Source: Moringa oleifera (Eukaryota; Streptophyta; Magnoliopsida; Brassicales; Moringaceae). Taken from it: a DNA stretch of 64,000 nt. This document shows, in pieces, positions 14,201 to 26,400 of the stretch. Numbering within the stretch: position 1 is the first letter of the stretch; each line of letters opens with the position of its first letter. The stretch spans positions 3,970,501 through 4,034,500 of the forward strand of contig JAJFZO010000034.1 in assembly GCA_021397835.1 (NCBI GenBank), given 5' to 3'. A model generated the notes under the pieces. It saw only the letters and a program-made list of their open reading frames with translations. It was not told where the DNA came from and did not search any database. Position numbers and translations under genes: made by a program.

Positions 14201-15416
14201 TGGGAAAAGGCCAGGCTTGGGTGAATGGCCACCATATTGGCAGATACTGGAATCTGGTTGCCCCTAAAAATGGATGTTCAAAAACCTGTGACTATCGTGG
14301 TGCTTACAACTCGGCCAAGTGTGCAACAAATTGTGGAAAGCCCACTCAGACGTGGTATACTTCCATACTATACATATGTACATACACACACATACCCATA
14401 TATATGAACGAAAAGCGGCTAAGTTGTTATGTGATCACATTGTGAGAATTGTTGTTTCAGTATTTGCTTTTCTGTTATAAATCATGGGCCACTTTGCATA
14501 AAAGGATATGTTTCTTGGAATTTTGCTTCTCCTATATAGATGGCAAGACTGCCCTTGATATTTATAATTGATGGTGTATGAGGAAATAGTACAGTTCTAG
14601 CTTAACATTGTCATTGTTGGTAACCTCCAGGTATCACGTACCACGATCTTGGTTAAATAAATCTGATAACCTACTTGTCCTCTTTGAGGAAACTGGAGGG
14701 AACCCATTTGAAGTTTCAGTCAAGACACGATTGGCCCGAATTCTCTGTGCTCAAGTCTCAGAGTCTCACTATCCACCTCTACGGAAGTGGTCTGAGCCAG
14801 ATTTTAACGGAATAGTTTCAATAAATGATGCAACACCAGAGATGCACTTGCAGTGTGAAGATGGGCATGTAATCTCCTACATTGAATTTGCTAGCTATGG
14901 AACTCCTCAAGGTAGCTGCCAGAAGTTTTCTCAAGGCAACTGCCATGCACCCAGTTCATTGTCTGTGGTCTCCAAGGTAAATTTTAATAATAAGCTTCTA
15001 TGAACTTCTCATTTGATATATTGGTCAAATAATAATAAAACGTTCAACCTGTTGGCATTGAAGCTGCTCAACTTTCCTGAATTTAAGAGATGGATTGTCA
15101 AAAAAGGAAGCAAAAAGAAAAATGAATGTAAATGAAATTGTGGGCTGAACCTTGACCGAGCACTATTAAAACTTTTTCTCCTGGCAATTTTGGTATATGT
15201 GGATGAAATGGAACTGTTTGACATAGGAAAAAGGCAGAGCTGCCCTTTTAGTGTATCTTTTTTCCCTTTTTGCAGGCTTGCCAAGGGCAAAACAGCTGTT
15301 CTGTTGGAGTTTCAAATGCCATATTCAGAGGAGACCCATGTCGAGGCATTGTCAAGACATTAGCTGTTGAGGCAAGATGTACTCCATCATCAAAGACGGG
15401 ATTGTCCCAGTTTTAG
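2276..15416 (+). CDS. BGAL9: Beta-galactosidase, GH35, BGAL9-like (5' partial)
   Basis: Plant GH35 beta-galactosidase, normally a secreted apoplastic enzyme that removes terminal galactose from cell-wall polysaccharides. Fifteen exons are visible: 2276-2368, 2788-2931, 3155-3243, 3915-4020, 4729-4816, 4973-5094, 6341-6544, 7043-7275, 8227-8342, 11335-11432, 12942-13052, 13375-13485, 14146-14354, 14631-14976, 15276-15416. They join in phase to 736 codons plus a stop. Exons 1-2 give the GH35 signature [14 protein letters not shown], whose second Glu is the family's acid/base. Exon 3 gives LWTEDWDGW with the nucleophile Glu. Exons 4-5 give [18 protein letters not shown]. The last two exons encode a Cys-rich SUEL-type galactose-binding lectin domain (about residues 646-732 of the visible part), present in only some plant BGALs. 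Sequence and lectin tail match BGAL9 best (about 887 residues in Arabidopsis, from memory). The signal peptide and first ~150 residues must lie left of the window or be lost. No internal stop or frameshift was found. Confidence 0.93.
8343..11334 (+). other. Long intron 9 of BGAL9
   Basis: This 2,992-bp intron is by far the largest in the visible gene. The middle (about 9100-10250) is much more AT-rich than the flanks and may contain an old insertion, but I recognise no transposon protein or clear terminal repeats. A short (AT)n run lies at 10840-10856. No hidden exon is needed: the flanking exons join in phase through a split Gly codon. Confidence 0.6.
10840..10856. repeat. (AT)n microsatellite
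   Basis: Simple alternating AT run inside BGAL9 intron 9. Confidence 0.85.
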
Positions 15417-16774
15417 CAGTAGCTGCTCTGTAAAAGCATAAACAATCATGGACTCTTTTAAGGCATGACAAACTGGCATTTTCTATCCTGGTAAGAAACT
15501 GCCATATCCTGATTCAAACCATGCTTTGGATGTCCTGTATGGCTGTGAATAATTTATGTGAAGTAGCCATCCAGGAGTTCCAATCAAACAATATTAACAT
15601 GCTTGTAATGGAGCTCAGCTACACTGTTCAACTCTGCAGTTTCGTCCCTGTATAGATGTGAATAATTACCTGTTTGATGAATTTTTACATAAATCAACTA
15701 TGCTTTGTGCTCAAACAGCACCATTTCCACTCTATTACATGGGTTTGTCTCCCTGGATATATCAGAACAATCCACTATCTGGATCTTCTTCATTTTATCC
15801 TCCATTGTGCTAGGCGCCTCGAGCAAAGAGACAAGGGACCTTCTCTATGTACAGTATATAATACATAGTTCACTCAAAAATAGAAATTAATCTCATTAAT
15901 CAAAACGACAGCTACATTTGTAGTTCAAAACTGAAATGATAAGAGATTTGATTGTATCTTCAAAGTCTTCAGGTACATTGAACTTATCTTTCTAGATTAT
16001 TTCAATCATAGGGTCCTTGGACCTGCTTATTGGATATGACCATTCAATAACAATATACATAAGATAGAATGAAATAGGAATGAATATAACCAAATATCGA
16101 GAAACTATACCACTAAATATCATAGCTTTGCATAAAACTAATTTTCATCTGTTTGCATATATGTTTTGTTTGATATGCATGCACATGCACTAAACGTTGT
16201 ACCAATCTGAACATCTCTTGTTTCGCAAAATTACGTCTCTGTATTTTATTTTTATATGAAAAATGTTACAATTCACTTATTTCAAATTGAATATATTGCT
16301 GTCAATTAAATTTAAATCTCGCTATAGTGTTAAATATCTTAGTCATTTTGTTGAGGCATAACCTCGACAAGATAAAATGGTATAAATTTTTTAATCTTTC
16401 GTAACAATAACAATATCATAATCAAATAAAAATAGATAACGTCTTATAAGAAAAAAAAATCTCTTCAATAAATTTGATCATCTACAGAAGATTTTATGAA
16501 AAAAAAAAAAAGAATTATAGAGATTGCAACAATAAGCAGTGTAATCAATAGCAAAATCTGTATTGAAAAGAGCTTTTCTTGTTTGAAAATCAAAGGTATA
16601 GATGACAAATAGGCACAAAGAAAGAAAGGCAGGTAGGAGAGCTGGTTCACAATTCGTCGCCATTGTTTTCTTGTACAAAGAGACCACTGTTTTTTTGTAA
16701 AAAGAGACGGTGAAAAAATGGAGTTGGGTATATAATGCATGATGCACTATACAGCTTCTATCCTTCTGTTGTCC
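15417..16774. other. Convergent 3' spacer between BGAL9 and RIN4
   Basis: The first few hundred bases after the BGAL9 stop are not strongly AT-rich and presumably hold its 3' untranslated region. The part just below 16775 holds the RIN4 3' untranslated region on the other strand. The centre (about 16050-16500) is AT-rich with A runs. I see no further gene, and short open frames here lack family features. Confidence 0.6.
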
Positions 16775-19700
16775 TCATTTTCCACTCCATGGAAAGCAGC
16801 AACATCTCTGAAAGAGAGACAAAGGGAGTTAGCAGATTAAGCAAATAATGATTTGCTAATGAAGAGTAGTGCTCATCCGAAATGTTGCAATAAGAAAACA
16901 ACCAAGAAATCCTCACTTTCTGGTGAACTCAGAGCAGCATTCTCTGATAATTCATGCCAAAGCTTTGTGATTTGTGGCTTGTTTCTATTGCAAAAATTTC
17001 AGGGAAGCTGCAAGCGTCAGTAGAGAATCGTATATACCTTGGAATTTTCATTGCTGGGAAGCTTCTGAACATCAGTAGCAGAAGTTTCAGAAGGCTCAAC
17101 GGGTACCTTCCCTACCTCACTTTGCCTCTCCTCTCGAACTCTGTTGAAAATGTGAGTGTAACCATCAGCTGATGCAGGATCCTTCTCATCCCAATCACCA
17201 AATTTTGGAACAGCAGCACTTCGATTGGGCTGCAAAATTACGAAACAACATCAGAAGCAAGGACTGTGCAGAAGAAGGAAAAAAAATTATCACTAACTGT
17301 GCAGCCGAGTAGATTTATATGGAAGTGAAAACTTATGTATAAATACACGATCAGGTAAAATGCAGGAAACTATCTTCTGGGAGTCCTATAGATGCTTCAA
17401 GGATGCGGTTCCTTATTGCCACCTCTTTCTATCAGGCCTGGTAATACCTGAATACCTTAAGGAAGCCTACAACAAAGTTGATAAAGAAGCTATAAGACTG
17501 AGATGGGAAAACAAGAACAGTGAATTCCTTAGTGTTCTGTTTCCAGATTAGCAATATGGTTCCTGTAAAGCACCTTGCCTTGAGATATGGCGAATCCATA
17601 ATTACGCAAAAATTCAGGGAAAATGGCAAAAACCTTCTAGAGTTTAAGATCAGAAGAACACTCAGAAGCCTCTTCCACCTTTTCTCCCGTTTTTTTTTTT
17701 TTCTCTTAATCTACCATTCAATCACTAAGACTCATTGGATGGAATGGGGTTGGCCATGCAAGCTTCCAAGTTTTCCTTTTCTCTTTCACAACTTTCTCAG
17801 CATTCAATAAGTGCATTTACTGGTATATAAATATTTAACCTTCCACAATCTCTCCAGTGATCTAATGCAACTATCTTCATATGAAGCATGAATGGTGGAT
17901 GTGACCATTCATATATAAATTTAAGAATGTAGATAACAGGAAATCAAAGAATCAAAATTACGTTTTCATTGCCTCGAACAACTGATCTCAATCTGGATCT
18001 TCCAGTAGTTAATGGTGCTTGGCCATGGCTACTACTTTGAGATGAAACTTTTCTTTCCCATGAGGGAGAAGACACTCCACTGCCTTTACCTCCAACCCTT
18101 GCCTGACAATGTGAGTGTAGAGGTGATTGTTCAAGGCTGCGACTCTGCTGCATAAACCTTTTAGGGTTGCTGCTGGGACTCAAACCACCATGATGATGCA
18201 GAGGTGAATAAGAAGTAACTCTTTGATCTGTTGGGTCATGAGGCAGCGAAGAATTAGTCAGCTTCCGCAGATAGCCTTCCGACTGCTGCTTTGCGCCATT
18301 TGACATGGAATTTGATACTCCATGTTCAGCATCTCTTACTTGATGTGGCAAGTTCATAGCAGCGCTTTGGCCAGTAGCATGGTGCAATGGAGAATCAGTT
18401 AATTTCCTCATAGCAGCATCTTCTTGCCTTACACATTGCTGAAGCCTTGATATGGCCACATCCTTTACCTTTTCTTCTCTGGTTTTGGCCTTTGTTTGTA
18501 AGGAAGGCACTTGTACTGGGGATTTACTTCTGGAACGTATATCAGGAACTTCCCGAGAGTCATTTGGATTCATTGTGCGACCACTTTTATCCTCCCTTGC
18601 CCTCTCAAAGTAGGCTGTGTAAGGGACATCCACTTCACTCTCCCAGTTTCCAAATTGAGGAACATTCAAGCGTTGCTGCAGCAAGGAAGGCATAGTTAAA
18701 ACATACAGAAAGAGAAAGATATACAGATAGATAAACGAGTGAAAGCTATCCCATCTCAAAGGAGGCCTGACCCATGCTTTGGGACATCTGCTTTTAAATC
18801 CAGAAACTAGTGTTTTGATTTTTGTAAATTGTTCAATAGATGTAAGATTAGTTATAAATATCATCATTTCATATTGCCCACAACACAATTGCATATTAGA
18901 TAACAAAAACATACCATCTTGATCAACAATTCTTGTCACACAATCAAACTCGTCCAACTGAAGACAATTTTTCTTTGAAACAAAACCCACCGCGGTGAAG
19001 CATTAATTGCATAATGTGTATTGTGATTAAGGGCAGGTATCTGCGTGGATCTGCACAAGTGACGCATTCAAACATTTCGGCTGTGTCTAGGACATATGAT
19101 GAATAGGTTAAGCAACAGTGGATAAAGGAGGAATAAGTAATGGAAAAGCTTCTGATGATCTGTGCATGAAATCATAGGCACTTCTCCAACAAGGCCTACA
19201 CATGTTAATCAAGTACTTGACACTCTGAGATAGGATGTTTCCTTCATTCTAGTAACAGAGAGAAAAAGCTGTCCTATTCAATAAATATGTTCTCAGAATT
19301 TGGGATTTTTCCTCTCATCAAAAAGAGCTTGACGATCCTGAAAATTGATGCAAGCATGTTTACTAGTTGCTATTCCTTCTCGTCAACATTCAACTTTCTA
19401 GCATGATGAACATGACACAAATGAACTCGGTGAATCACAGATTTCAACCTATTGCTTTAGTCCTCATATCTCGAAAGACAACTTAACTAGATGGGAATGT
19501 GTCAACCTTGTGAAGAGAAACTCCCCAACAACTGAACAGGAGCACTGGTCCTGTCTTCTTCTTTCCAGACAGTATCCTCTTTTCAAGTATAACCTTATAA
19601 ACAACAATTATTCCTAGGACTTCGGAAAATTAAAATAGTATTCAATTTGAGGATTTATTTTCTCTCGCATTATGTTTCACCAAACAAATAATATCCAAGT

Positions 19701-20235
19701 AATGGAGACGGGATAGAGGATCCCAAAGCAGCTTCAGCTTCTTCCCTCCCCACCCCCCACCTTCCCCCTTCCTTTAGGACAATAAATAAAGTTGAGAAAT
19801 GTGAGGTACAGATTCCAAAGAATATCAGCAGTCAGTAGGAGAGGAGAACAAAGAAAAGAACCAAAACCCAGTAATGCATGAAATTCATGGTGTCAATCTG
19901 AATTCTGAATTCCGTGGTACACACTCCAAAAAGGCCAATAGAGCAGCACTGTTACCCTCTATGCCCCCAGAAAAGAAGCCACATAATATATGAAGCACTT
20001 ATCTATTATCTATCATTGGCTTCTAACTAAAGAAACATAACAGTATATCAATTTAAGGAAAGGAAAAAGGGAAAAAGGTTATGCAGATCAAGGAAAGCAT
20101 CCCAAAAGAAGACAGATAATGGGCAGAACGGACAAAACCCACCTTGCATCAAAGAAGATTAAGATAGAGCACATAGGAAGGATAAAAGTTGTAAAAAAGG
20201 ATTAGGAAAAGGCAGAACAGAAAACTCACTGCCAT
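16775..20235 (-). CDS. RIN4: RPM1-interacting protein 4 (RIN4), NOI-domain immune regulator
   Basis: Plasma-membrane immune hub, guarded by NLR receptors and targeted by bacterial effectors such as AvrRpt2 (family knowledge). Minus-strand exons in gene order: 20230-20235 (only ATG GCA), 17962-18675, 17038-17229, 16775-16807. All junctions are phase 0 and the product is 314 residues. Arabidopsis RIN4 begins MARSNVPKFGNW. Here the two-codon exon splices to give [13 protein letters not shown], which fixes the start. The N-terminal NOI has VPQFGNW at residues 7-13. The C-terminal NOI has VPKFGDW at 247-253, then [14 protein letters not shown]; Thr265 aligns with Arabidopsis Thr166. The 11-codon last exon ends [10 protein letters not shown], the Cys cluster that is palmitoylated in the family. 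The linker (about 40-240) is longer than in Arabidopsis (211 residues in total) and repeats SPLHxH and RKLT[DN]S motifs. It is predicted mostly disordered (inference). Confidence 0.93.
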
Positions 20236-21400
20236 TATTGCCTTCAAGCAAAGCCAGTGTTGGACAAAACCCAGACAGGAGAAAGAAACTTCCTCAATCC
20301 CCAGCAGATTTTAAAGCTTTCCTTGCTTCTCTGCTCAAAACCAGCCAAAAGAGAGACTTTATTGGGAAAGGGTCTTTTAAGTTCCAACAGACACAGAAAT
20401 GGAAATGAAAATAACCATTGACTAGCTTCACCAATAAAAGGTTTGACCTTTCAGTTATGTTTTCTGTCCTTTTCCTGGTCTTCTATTTACTTGTTTATTT
20501 CCACCATTTCTATAGTTCACTACGGTTCATCACTTACAGAGCTGAATTAGTGAGTTAGACAACATTTATATCCATATGCTTACATGCAACTGAATGGTCA
20601 ACATCATCCATTAGTACCATTTACAGAAGCTCTGCATCCAGTGCATAAGTTTTGGTGTCTGTATGCTGCTAGGCTTGGTGGTAACAGTATTTATAGCTCA
20701 TTCCATGTTTATTGAATAATTTTTGCTGTGATATCATATCATATCACTTCTACCAGAGTTAAAAAAAAAAAAAGTTTATTGATTTTCATTATGTTACATA
20801 AAACTATTATTTTTATTAGACAATGATAATGTTAACTTGATCCAATAGTACATGTAAATTTCATTTACTATAATACATTTTTATGATAGAGATCCATATT
20901 CATATACGTAGAATCAAAATCCCAGATAATTGAAGAATGATTCTAAAATTATATAAAATTGAAGAGTTTAATCATATTTTATCAATTACTAAAATACTTC
21001 TTTCTGATTGTTATCAATATTTGTTGGTAAGATCTTGGGTCAGAGATGTGAACCGAAACTCAAACGAGTATAGTATGCAAGAGTGATATATCATGGGTAG
21101 GCTCTTTCCCGCTATGACTTTACCTCTAAATTGAGCAAAAGAAAAAAGAGAACAAAACAGAGAAAAACTTGTCTTCGTTTCCAAGTGAAAGTAGTAATTA
21201 TTGCGTTTTTCTCTCTTCTTTTCTATCTTTAGTGGTCCCACAGATGGCATGAGGATTTGTTTTGCCGTACTCAAGACCAACTGCCATCCAACCCACATCA
21301 CAGTGGAAAGCCATCAACTTTATTGCCATTTATGCTCCATTTGCCTCGAGAGTTCAAAATCTCCTTCCCGCAATTTCTATGCCATTTCTGTTGCATTTGT
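20236..21400. other. RIN4 5' leader and upstream region
   Basis: On the minus strand the sequence just upstream of the ATG (20236 to about 20400) has leader-like mixed composition with pyrimidine tracts. Farther out the DNA becomes AT-rich. No protein-coding signal was recognised. The transcription start is unknown. Confidence 0.5.
20688..20695 (-). promoter_or_regulatory. Candidate TATA box of RIN4
   Basis: Minus strand reads CTATAAATAC, a strong plant TATA match, about 450 bp upstream of the RIN4 ATG. If used, the leader would be about 420 nt. The motif can occur by chance in AT-rich DNA, so this is tentative. Confidence 0.35.
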
Positions 21401-21401
21401 G

Positions 21402-22187
21402 GCATATTTGGTTCATGAAATAGAATAGAGAAAGAATAAAAAAGGTATTCTTTGGAAATAGAAAAGAAAATGAATAAAAAAGAATAAGCATTATTATATT
21501 TAGTTTATTAGAATTGAACAGAGTATGAATTCGTTTTCATATGTTTAGTTCATCAAAGAATAAGTTAGAAAAGTAATTGCACCAAATTTAAAAGACTAGT
21601 ATACCCTTCAACTAAATTAATTATAATTTAATTAATTTTTATTAAAATAATATTAACTAAATAATATATTAATAATTATTTTTATTTTTAAATATTAATA
21701 TTATAAAATTAAAATTAATTAATATTTTAATAAAAGTAATATTTTTTATTTTTTGATAAATTATTTAAAAAATAAAAAAGATGCTATTATTATAAAAATA
21801 ATATTAACTAAATAATATGTTAATAATTATTTTTTATTTTTAAATATTAATATTATAAAATTAATATTAATAGTAATTAATATTTTGATAATAATAATAT
21901 TTTTTATTTTTAGTAAATTATTTTTAAAAAATAAAGTTATAATATATATATAGTAATTTAAAAATTTTATCAAGGGTATGTTGGGAATAGAAAAATATAG
22001 CAATTCCTTGTTTTCATGGAATAGCAATTCCGAGGATTCACTTTGGAATAGCTATTCTGGGTTTTCAATGAATAGAAATTCCTTGAGGAATTACAATTCT
22101 GTGATAAAAATGAACCAAACATTAGAAAAGCAATTCCATACGGAATAAAGTAGGAAAAGAATTGGTATTCTTACCAACCAAACATGC
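21402..22187. mobile_element. MITE-like element with short inverted ends
   Basis: The ends GCATATTTGGTT (21402-21413) and AACCAAACATGC (22176-22187) are inverted copies with one mismatch. Next to them lie further mirrored pieces of the type GAATAG/GAATTCC seen in plant MITEs. The interior is almost pure A/T and includes a tandem duplication. CTGTTG occurs just outside on both sides (21388-21393 and 22187-22192) and could be a target-site duplication, though its left copy is not exactly adjacent. No transposase. The superfamily is undecided. Confidence 0.5.
21646..21945. repeat. 151-bp AT-rich tandem duplication
   Basis: The unit starting AATAATATTAACTAAATAAT at 21646 recurs at 21797, an offset of 151 bp. 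The copies run in parallel for about 145 bp with a few substitutions and short indels. It lies inside the MITE-like element. Confidence 0.8.
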
Positions 22188-22725
22188 TGTTGGTTCCCAC
22201 TGAATTCAGTTGTTGGCAAATTTTTCAAAAAGTAGATTTGCTGTTTCCCGACATTTTTTCACAAATATTTACGTATAACAGTTTAACAAAATAACAAATA
22301 ATTTTATTTCATATTAACATAATGAATTATATTTATTTTCTTTAAAACACTAATAACAATCAAATCCATAAAACATCCTAATAAAACTGATCTTAGAGTG
22401 TACTTGTCGGCTATCTGCATGCCCACAGCAGGAAAAATAACAAGACCACGCAAAACCAAATTATTTCCAGGAACAAAATTTCTGAAAAATGTCTTCTATG
22501 TCAGGGTGCAGGTAGCATATTCCCCCAAGAAATATGAATGTATTGGTAATTCCATATTAACGCCCTGATTTGGAAAACGAACAATCGCTCAAAGGAACGT
22601 GACTTACCATGTGGAAGAGAGCACCAACAACCTCAAAGTTCTTTACCGCTTACTAGTATAGCATAGTGTCACCGCCAAAATTGAAATGTTTCACATGATT
22701 CCAGTACAGGTAAAACTTACTGCCA

Positions 22726-23240
22726 CGGTTCGATTCAAATCGATTAATTTTTTAATTTTTGAATCGAATCGAAATTGATATAAAATCAAAATTGATATAA
22801 ATAATTTTGATTTTAAATAATAATTTAATTATAATTTATATAAATTTTAAATCAAAATGATAGTTTCAATTTGATTTCAAATTAAATTAAATTTTAAAAC
22901 ATTAAAAGTTTTAATTAAAAATTATTACAAATTAATTTTAAAAATAATTTTAATTTTAAAATATATATTTTAATAAAAATGTAATTATAATTATTTTTAT
23001 TTTTTATTTTATTAAAAATTTATAATTAAAATAAAAATATTATATTTATAATTAAAAAATAAACCGAAACCAAAACTAAACCGCATATAAATCAAAACTT
23101 AAATCACTTTGAAACTGAACTTTAACCGACATCGCAACTTAACGATTCAAATTTCAATTCATCTTATCGAAACCAAAACTGAACCGAACTTTAAACCATC
23201 GATTCAAAACTAAACCGAACCGAACGATTCGGATTCGATC
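22726..23240. repeat. AT-rich repeat with CGGTTCGATTC-type inverted ends
   Basis: The left end carries CGGTTCGATTC followed by ATCGATT and GAATCGAATCG. The right end carries runs of AACCGAACCGAACGATTCGG and GGATTCGATC. The core is AT-rich with alternating TTAAAAT-type words. Low-copy inverted-end repeats of this GGTTCGGTT/AACCGAACC type are scattered in many plant genomes. There is no coding capacity, and I cannot assign it to a named transposon family. Confidence 0.5.
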
Positions 23241-23470
23241 TACATGTAGGAGGAGATTAGACTGTAATTTCAAACTCAGAAAAACACACTATAGCATTTC
23301 AATCTTACAGCAAACATAGGAATTATTAAGACACAGGTACACATAGCATCTTTTGTACAACCAAAATTTAATATCCAGTTTTGTTCTGAACCAGAGCAGT
23401 TGACATTTTTTACAACATTTACTCACAATCTAAAGCCAAATCTAAGCTTACCAGAAAACAGATTTATTTT

Positions 23471-26400
23471 TTACTTGCAACTCTGGATCTTCTTGGCAGC
23501 ATCTATAATGCTTTGGCACATCTCTGGCTGTTCCAAAACCAACAGTTTCTCAAGTTGACAGATGGATTCAGCCATGTCTCCCTCCTTGATACCAGTCTCA
23601 CAGCGAAGTCCAAAAAGCACTAAATTTACATCTTCCTCAAGTTGAAGGTAGAACAGGTGTTTAAAAACCTGCAGATAAATATTACAAACACAAAATTAGA
23701 ATAACGTCACTTCGAAAAAATCATACTGAAGAAACAGTTGAACATGAAAAAATGCGAAGAACCTAACATAGGAAGCCGGACAGAAAACCACATGTCTAGT
23801 TTTGTATCTGAGCAACAGCCACACACAACACACAGGCTCTTCATTATGTATGTTTCATTGTCACTCATCCATTAGATGGATTGCACTCTCGTTAATTTTT
23901 CTTGGCTAACCAGAGTTCTTTAATTTTTCTTGGCTAACCAGAGTAGGAGGCATCATGCTCCCCAAAACCAAATCCTCAACACAAACTGCAAAACTATCCT
24001 TTACCATTTGGGGATACCCAGAGCCAAACCAAGGGTTACAAAAGTCAAAAAAGCACAAACAAAAATTATTTACACAGCGAAGGAAAAAAAAAATACCGAC
24101 CATACTCATAGACCACAAACATAAACATATAGATTGATAAATAATGGAAATATAAGTTCTCTATTCTCACCGTTTTCATCCTTGAGACAACCATGTCTCT
24201 AATGGCTGGAGACCTTGAGACTAAATTAACAACAAAGAGACCTTGCTCAGACAAGGCATCCTTTACAGAGAGAAGGAAAGATTCTTCCACAAAATTGGCT
24301 GCAGGACACGTCATTCCGGAACTATCGAGACATGAAAGTAGAGTAAAAAAGTAAATATAGTGCAAAATTGTACAAAATCCTTGAATAACAAATTTTAATA
24401 GCTTAACAATGATACATTCAGTCATGACATGACCTAGATATATCAGTTACCTTGAATCTGGAGAGTCTACATCTATAATAAGTATGTCAACCCCACCACC
24501 TCCAGTATGAGAAGCAGTGCAACTCCTCTTGAAATTAGAGGGCTTTGTACCGTTGGTAACATTCCCATTTTCATGAGCGACAGATGTTTCATTAGCTACA
24601 GAGCTTTTGACCTCTCTGATGAACTGGATCCCATCAGCAATGTGTACCTGAAATACAACAGAAGAACCTTACATGATGAGAACGAAAAGGGTTTCAAGAG
24701 AATGGATCGTGGGTTAATTATGTTCTTTATATTGAAGGATGACAAATAGCCACTTCTGTCATTCTACCAAGTTAATCGACATACGTGTTACAAAAACAAA
24801 ATAACCATACATATTTTTGAAAGAAAATGACAAGAACCTTAAACCAAACAATAGGTCTTCACAAGTTATGTAATCCAAACTAAGTAGCTTTGAACCACAA
24901 CCAAGCAAAAAGGAGATGTAAGAAAAACCTCCCAAGATTCTGACCATCTTTACCCTCTTTCAAACAACATTTTCTAGAAATATGTAAAATATAATAATTG
25001 CAATCATGATGTAAGAGTGGGGCTCGGTGAATAATCAATATGGCACCATACAAATATGGGCAACAACAAAAATGATTCTGACTTCTGACATGTGAATTTC
25101 GGACTAGCGTACTGCCATCCAACACAAAGTGTAACCGGCTTCTAAGCAGCAACATTAGGCCAGAGTATTACATACTTCTTCCCTTCACTGCAACCCTCTT
25201 CCACTCCCCACCCGAGACATAGTCTCCTCAGTGACTGTTGATTAATTCAGAAGACTGAGAACAGTTATAATCAAGAAACTTATGCCACAGATCACAAGTC
25301 ATCATCACTAAAATAAGTAAAAGTCCATTAGTGTGCAGAAGAATCCTACCAGAAAATACGAAGGAAACATATACAGTCAATGAGGACATCTATTATGAGA
25401 AGAAGTAAGAAGGCATAAAGCAAATACTTGGACATTATCATTAGACAAAAATGATTATTAATCCAGAAGGCCTTCCTCTATCATGTTGACTTAATCTTTA
25501 TCATACTTTTCCATGAGTAAATCAAGACCAATAGCACCCTATTATTACAAAATAGAAGTTCAGTATTTTAATCATTCCAATTGATAGAAACAATAAACAC
25601 AAAACAGGTAATTAAAAAATATGATTCGCTGATTACCTTCAAGCGTTCATCTTGAGAAAAGCCAAAGTAGTCCTTCGCAAGATTAAGCATCACAGGATCT
25701 AACTCCACCACCTGTTTATAGTAACTCTAAATGGTTTAGGTTAAAGGCTCATTTGGTTTGTGAAATCAAATTGAGCATGACTATAATCATCATTAAGAAC
25801 GAAAAAAAAAAAAAATAGTCCGGAACTGAACCACAATTCTAGTTTTTGTGTTTGGCAGTGCATCAGGAATTAATGATTTCAATTCCAACTCCATTATATA
25901 GTTAAAAGATTAGCATGCTACAGGTAATATTGAATGTGCTTCAAATGACAAATTTACCCTTGCTGAAAATCAAGCAAATAATATATTATGATTATTACTT
26001 AGACCTAACAACTTTCAATAATTTGACTTTATATTATTTGTTTATAAGAAAACTTCTATCATATATAATTTCTTTGATAAGCTATTACATAATTATTTAT
26101 ATGACAATCATACACAACTTTTATTATAATATCCTTCAGTGAATCATTTTATTTTACTGACACACCTATATATTTTATGTTGCTATAATCAGCACCAAAG
26201 GCTGCAACCCATTTACAAGTATATCATAGTTATCTAGAGATAATGAGTCCTCTAAACTCCGCAAATTCTTCCTCATTTACAAGTCTAATCCATATCTCTC
26301 AACAAAAAGAAAAGGAGTTGCTCTCCCCTCAAAAGCCCTCATGTTCCTCTCATTCCACACTGTACAGAAGATCAAATAATGGAATCCTTACTACCACTTT

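Noticed and set aside
17944..18990. A 348-codon minus-strand frame containing the RIN4 linker, taken as a complete gene
   Set aside because: Residues before [11 protein letters not shown] are intron read-through. The acceptor CTGCAG at 18676-18681 and the ATGGCA exon at 20230-20235 give the family-typical N-terminus, and the frame also runs past the donor at 17960-17961.
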